Assembly (NCBI RefSeq): GCF_024189315.1
Contig: NZ_JAIZEO010000003.1
Location: forward strand, 186,001 to 250,000
Length of the DNA: 64,000 nucleotides
Direction: 5' to 3'
From: Halobacillus sp. A5
GTDB lineage: Bacteria > Bacillota > Bacilli > Bacillales > Halobacillaceae
Shown here: one piece after another, positions 61,482 to 64,000 of the stretch
How positions within the stretch are numbered: position 1 is the stretch's first letter
Layout of the letters: each line of letters opens with the position of its first letter
Notes under the pieces: generated by a model
Database searches by the model: none
Told to the model about the DNA's origin: nothing
Seen by the model: only the letters and a program-made list of their open reading frames with translations
Translations under genes and position numbers: made by a program

Positions 61482-61625
61482 ATGGAGGAACTTCTTATTT
61501 ACAAGAATGCCCGCGAGAATGCAGCAGCTGTAAGGGAAGGTGAAATTTGTGAAAACTGTCATCTGCCGTTTGCTGACTCACCTCCAATGTATGCAAGAAC
61601 CTGCGAGGATTGTAAGAATGACTGA
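61482..61625 (+). CDS. 47-aa zinc-ribbon-like protein
   Basis: ATG 61482 preceded by GAGGGGGCG. 47 residues: a helical N-terminus (MEELLIYKNARENAAAVREG) and two cysteine pairs, CENC at 23-26 and CEDC at 41-44, 14 residues apart, a treble-clef or ribbon-like zinc site. Own promoter region and own terminator support expression. Such mini-proteins often bind nucleic acid or partner proteins, but no specific family is recognised. Confidence 0.65.
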   Translation: MEELLIYKNARENAAAVREGEICENCHLPFADSPPMYARTCEDCKND

Positions 61626-61649
61626 ATGACTAAGAGAAATTATAAGATG

Positions 61650-61679
61650 AAGCCTATTCACTAGTGAATAGGCTTTTTT
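61650..61679 (+). terminator. Terminator after the zinc-ribbon gene
   Basis: AAGCCTATTCA (61650-61660) pairs perfectly with TGAATAGGCTT (61665-61675) around CTAG, then TTTTTTG. It can also serve the leftward LacI gene poorly. Confidence 0.85.
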
Positions 61680-61703
61680 GTGGTTAAATAAAGGATCGGC
61701 AAA

Positions 61704-62741
61704 TTAAGTGATCTGCTGTTTTCGTTGTATGGCTTTCGTAGATTCTCTCTCAATAAGTTCGGCTTGAAGCAACGTTTCATGAAAGGGGGCATCACGGTTA
61801 GTCATTCTCCAAAACAGCTTTTCTACTGCGCTTTGGCCAAAGTCTTTAAAATTAATATCCATTGAGGTGATGCCTGGTGTAGACAGCTGTGACAACTGTC
61901 CATTATCAAAGCTGCAGACGGAGGCCTGTTCAGGAACACTGATTCCATGCACTTGCAAACCCATATTTACATGGTAGCCAAGGCCATCATTCACACAAAA
62001 CCATGCCGTAGGCTGGTCATCTAATTGCGCAATAAAATGATTAATAACGTTCCCTTCTTCTGGAGCATCTGTAAACAAAAATTCTTTTCTAACCTTTACG
62101 CCGTGTTCCTTTAATGCAAGAAAGTAGCCCTCAAGCCTTTCCTGATAACTTGGGGAAAAATCTACATCTCCGACAAAGGCTATTTTTTCATGACCTAAAT
62201 CAATTAAATGTTTAATTGCCGTATAGGCGCCAAATCGATTGTTCGTCAAAATAGCATCCGCTTGAATGCTTGGATGATGATGATCGATTAATACGGTAGG
62301 TATGCCTGTTTCTATTACTTTGTTAATGTAATTATTGCTTATATGTGAAAGGATCAATACTCCTTCCACCTGTTTATTCTGAATAAAAGCAGGCAGTTGA
62401 AGATTATCTTTAGACTGCTGATTAATCGACTGTATCAGTAATCGTTTGTTTCGTCTATTTACCTCGTCTTCCACACTTAAGTAGATTTCACCAAAAAAAC
62501 TTCTCATGGAAAACGCAAATTCGGATGCAATTAAAGCGATATTTCCTGAGGAGTACTCTTCATAACCAGTGGATGGAGGAGATGGACGATTATAGACATA
62601 GCCTTTATCTGATGCAGCTTTCTTAACGAGTTTTCGGGTTTCTTCACTTACACCGGGTTTACCTGAAAGCGCCTGTGATACGGAATTCTTAGATATATTC
62701 AGGTAATCCGCAATATCCTGCATGGTTACTTTCTTCGCCAT
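61704..62741 (-). CDS. LacI-family regulator of the mannoside locus
   Basis: 345 residues. HTH and hinge: VTMQDIADYLNISKNSVSQALSGKPGVSEETRKLV (3-37). A periplasmic-binding-like effector domain follows (about 70-335) with HLIDLGHEKIAFVGD and ITSMDINFKDFGQSAVEKL. SKNSVSQALSG replaces the more common S-x-x-TVSRVL, as in sugar-specific members. Divergent from a GH130 gene, with GTAACGTTA operators before both, so it very likely represses that gene in the absence of manno-oligosaccharides and controls itself. Confidence 0.88.
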   Translation of the reverse strand: MAKKVTMQDIADYLNISKNSVSQALSGKPGVSEETRKLVKKAASDKGYVYNRPSPPSTGYEEYSSGNIALIASEFAFSMRSFFGEIYLSVEDEVNRRNKRLLIQSINQQSKDNLQLPAFIQNKQVEGVLILSHISNNYINKVIETGIPTVLIDHHHPSIQADAILTNNRFGAYTAIKHLIDLGHEKIAFVGDVDFSPSYQERLEGYFLALKEHGVKVRKEFLFTDAPEEGNVINHFIAQLDDQPTAWFCVNDGLGYHVNMGLQVHGISVPEQASVCSFDNGQLSQLSTPGITSMDINFKDFGQSAVEKLFWRMTNRDAPFHETLLQAELIERESTKAIQRKQQIT

Positions 62742-62797
62742 AATAAAAGGTCAACCTCTCTATTAAAAAGAATCATAGTGTTGTCATCCATTATTTT

Positions 62798-62807
62798 GTA
62801 ACGTTAC
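62798..62807. promoter_or_regulatory. GTAACGTTAC operator near the lacI-type gene
   Basis: A perfect 10-bp palindrome in the wider TTTGTAACGTTACTTT, 57 bp before the regulator's start codon; a CG-centred LacI-family site suggesting autoregulation. Confidence 0.6.
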
Positions 62808-62877
62808 TTTAAATATACGTAAATTACAAATCAAATTCAACTATTTAAATTTAATAGTGATATATTTGAAAATTACA

Positions 62878-62919
62878 TTGACATTACTAATGATAAGTTT
62901 ATAATTACAGTAACGTTAA
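62878..62919 (+). promoter_or_regulatory. GH130 promoter with LacI operator
   Basis: TTGACA (62878-62883) and TATAAT (62900-62905), both perfect, are 16 bp apart. GTAACGTTA (62910-62918) covers the expected transcription start. An inverted CTTACAA/TTGTAAG pair (62980-63000) lies further down in the leader. Confidence 0.75.
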
Positions 62920-63020
62920 AATTATTTATAAAACAAGTTTGTAATGTGAGATTTATTTTTTTAATTTAAAATGTAAAGGCTTACAACGATTGATTGTAAG
63001 TATTGGAGGGATGAAATGGA

Positions 63021-64000
63021 ATGGAAGTAAAACGCTTTACAGACAACCCAATAATTACACCCGAAGATGTGAAACCATATCATGAAAATCACGAAGTCAT
63101 AGGGGTGTTTAACGCCGGGGTGGCTCAATATAATGGGGAAACTCTGCTTTTATTAAGAGTAGCAGAACGACCGTATAGTCAGGATCGAAATATAGTTAAA
63201 GCACCAGTCATTGATTTCACGCGGCAAGGAAGAGTACTCCGGCTTATCGAGCTTGAAAAATCAGATTCACAGTATGATTTTTCAGATCCGCGTACGATCC
63301 GTTACAGCGGAAAAGATGGAACAGCTTATTTAACATCACTTTCGTATATTCGTATTGCACGTAGTACTGATGGTCAAAACTTTACAGTGGATGATCAGCC
63401 TTTTCTTTACCCGGAAACCAATGAAGAAGCCTGGGGGATCGAGGACCCCAGAGTGACTCAAATGGGCGGTACATACTACATTCAGTACAGTGCAGTGTCT
63501 GATAAAGGTGTAGGAGTCGGGCTCATTTCTACAAAGGATTTCAAGAGTTATTCCAGGCATGGCCTCATGCTTCATCCAGAAAATAAAGACGTAGCCATCT
63601 TTCCGGAAAAAGTGAACGGAAAATATTATGCGCTGCACCGACCTGTTCCTAAAGGTATTGGGAAACCCGAGATTTGGATTGCGGAATCAGATAATCTTCT
63701 GTACTGGGGAAACCATAGACACCTGCTGGGCCTTAGTGAAGAAGGTTGGGATAGCGGAAGAATTGGAGGAGGCGCTGTTCCTTTTAAAACTGAAAATGGA
63801 TGGCTTGAAATATACCACGCGGCGGATAAAAATGATCGTTACTGTCTTGGGGCAGTTCTGCTTGATCTTGAAAATCCAGCCAGAGTATTAGCAAGAACCC
63901 GTCAGCCTATATTAGTGCCTGAGGCTGAATATGAAGTGAATGGGTTCTTTAATCAAGTAGTCTTCACGTGTGGAGTCACGTTACAAAATGATAAAGTTCA
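63021..64000 (+). CDS. GH130 mannoside phosphorylase (3' end cut by window edge)
   Basis: ATG 63021, ten bases after TTGGAGGG; two earlier ATGs in other frames fail. The frame is open to the right edge (326 codons seen; the family has about 300-350). HENHEVIGVFNAG, EAWGIEDPRVTQMGGTYYIQYSA, PENKDVAIFPEKVNGKYYALHRP and GGGAVPFKTENGWLEIYHAAD are GH130 signatures, with the catalytic Asp in IEDPR. It phosphorolyses beta-mannosides, perhaps beta-1,2-manno-oligosaccharides or mannosyl-glucose, to mannose-1-phosphate. Exact linkage is not readable from sequence. Confidence 0.88.
   Translation, partial: MEVKRFTDNPIITPEDVKPYHENHEVIGVFNAGVAQYNGETLLLLRVAERPYSQDRNIVKAPVIDFTRQGRVLRLIELEKSDSQYDFSDPRTIRYSGKDGTAYLTSLSYIRIARSTDGQNFTVDDQPFLYPETNEEAWGIEDPRVTQMGGTYYIQYSAVSDKGVGVGLISTKDFKSYSRHGLMLHPENKDVAIFPEKVNGKYYALHRPVPKGIGKPEIWIAESDNLLYWGNHRHLLGLSEEGWDSGRIGGGAVPFKTENGWLEIYHAADKNDRYCLGAVLLDLENPARVLARTRQPILVPEAEYEVNGFFNQVVFTCGVTLQNDKV

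Noticed and set aside
1-64000. Prophage, integron, CRISPR or antiphage island
   Set aside because: No integrase, transposase, capsid, Cas or restriction genes and no direct-repeat spacer arrays were seen; the TTATGGG array at 51091 has too short units and no spacers of CRISPR type.

Overview
The window reads as a chromosome segment of a moderately halophilic Bacillaceae species, most like Halobacillus or a close relative. This is inferred from B. subtilis-type gene families (fra, ydeI, katX-, nag-, uxu- and cob-like genes), Gram-positive ribosome binding sites with frequent GTG/TTG starts, CcpA-type cre boxes, acidic lipoproteins and a mannosylglycerate (salt-stress solute) utilisation pair. 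No rRNA, tRNA, CRISPR array, transposase or phage gene was found. The content is mostly carbon-source operons, a cobalamin operon and several decaying genes.

Region by region. 1-1350: a DUF3231 gene cut by the left edge and a small unknown gene. 1409-11192: a tetritol (erythritol/threitol) catabolic locus with an SDR dehydrogenase and DeoR regulator on the minus strand. Divergent to them are an EltD-like Zn dehydrogenase, a polyol MFS carrier and a two-subunit DhaK/DhaL-type kinase. A second transcription unit, rpiB-glpX-tkt, would carry erythrose 4-phosphate into the pentose phosphate pathway. Both promoter regions carry CGAAA/TTTCG repeats that could be sites for the local DeoR protein. 11241-15370: a decaying patch (araB 3' half, an orphan signal peptide, a frameshifted TPR-like gene, a DHFR-like scrap) with small membrane proteins and the fra and ydeI genes. 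15401-20815: VOC protein, KatX-like catalase, YeeE/YedE sulfur transporter, a Bacillaceae dispersed repeat and an AraC/GyrI regulator.

21023-26475: the N-acetylglucosamine operon nagE-nagA-nagB-nagR-SIS with a NagR (dre) operator on its promoter. 26617-30874: LytS/LytR-type two-component system plus a CstA-family carrier, resembling the pyruvate-sensing BtsSR/BtsT arrangement, followed by a 48-residue MGCCS protein. 31951-37371: RpiR regulator, mannosylglycerate PTS (MngA-like) and GH38 mannosidase (MngB-like). 37488-39355: HAD phosphatase and secreted M14 peptidase. 39478-46548: a hexonate/hexuronate operon with YjmC-like oxidoreductase, TRAP transporter, Zn dehydrogenase, UxuA and UxuB, giving a plausible L-gulonate -> fructuronate -> mannonate -> KDG route. 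46888-48357: cytoplasmic GH13 alpha-amylase.

48791-59643: a cobalamin riboswitch and a long, tightly overlapping operon for corrinoid uptake, remodelling and late assembly (btuF, btuC, a btuD-cbiZ fusion, cbiB, cobD, cobU, cbiP, cobS, cobC, a CobU-like paralogue, pduO-type ATR and a probable alpha-ribazole kinase). 59657-61333 holds a lipoprotein gene and an internally deleted amhX pseudogene among GTACCnGGTAC palindromes. 61482-64000: a small zinc-ribbon protein, a LacI regulator and a divergent GH130 mannoside phosphorylase cut by the right edge. cre boxes at the eltD, cstA, mngA and yjmC promoters suggest that these operons share carbon catabolite control.
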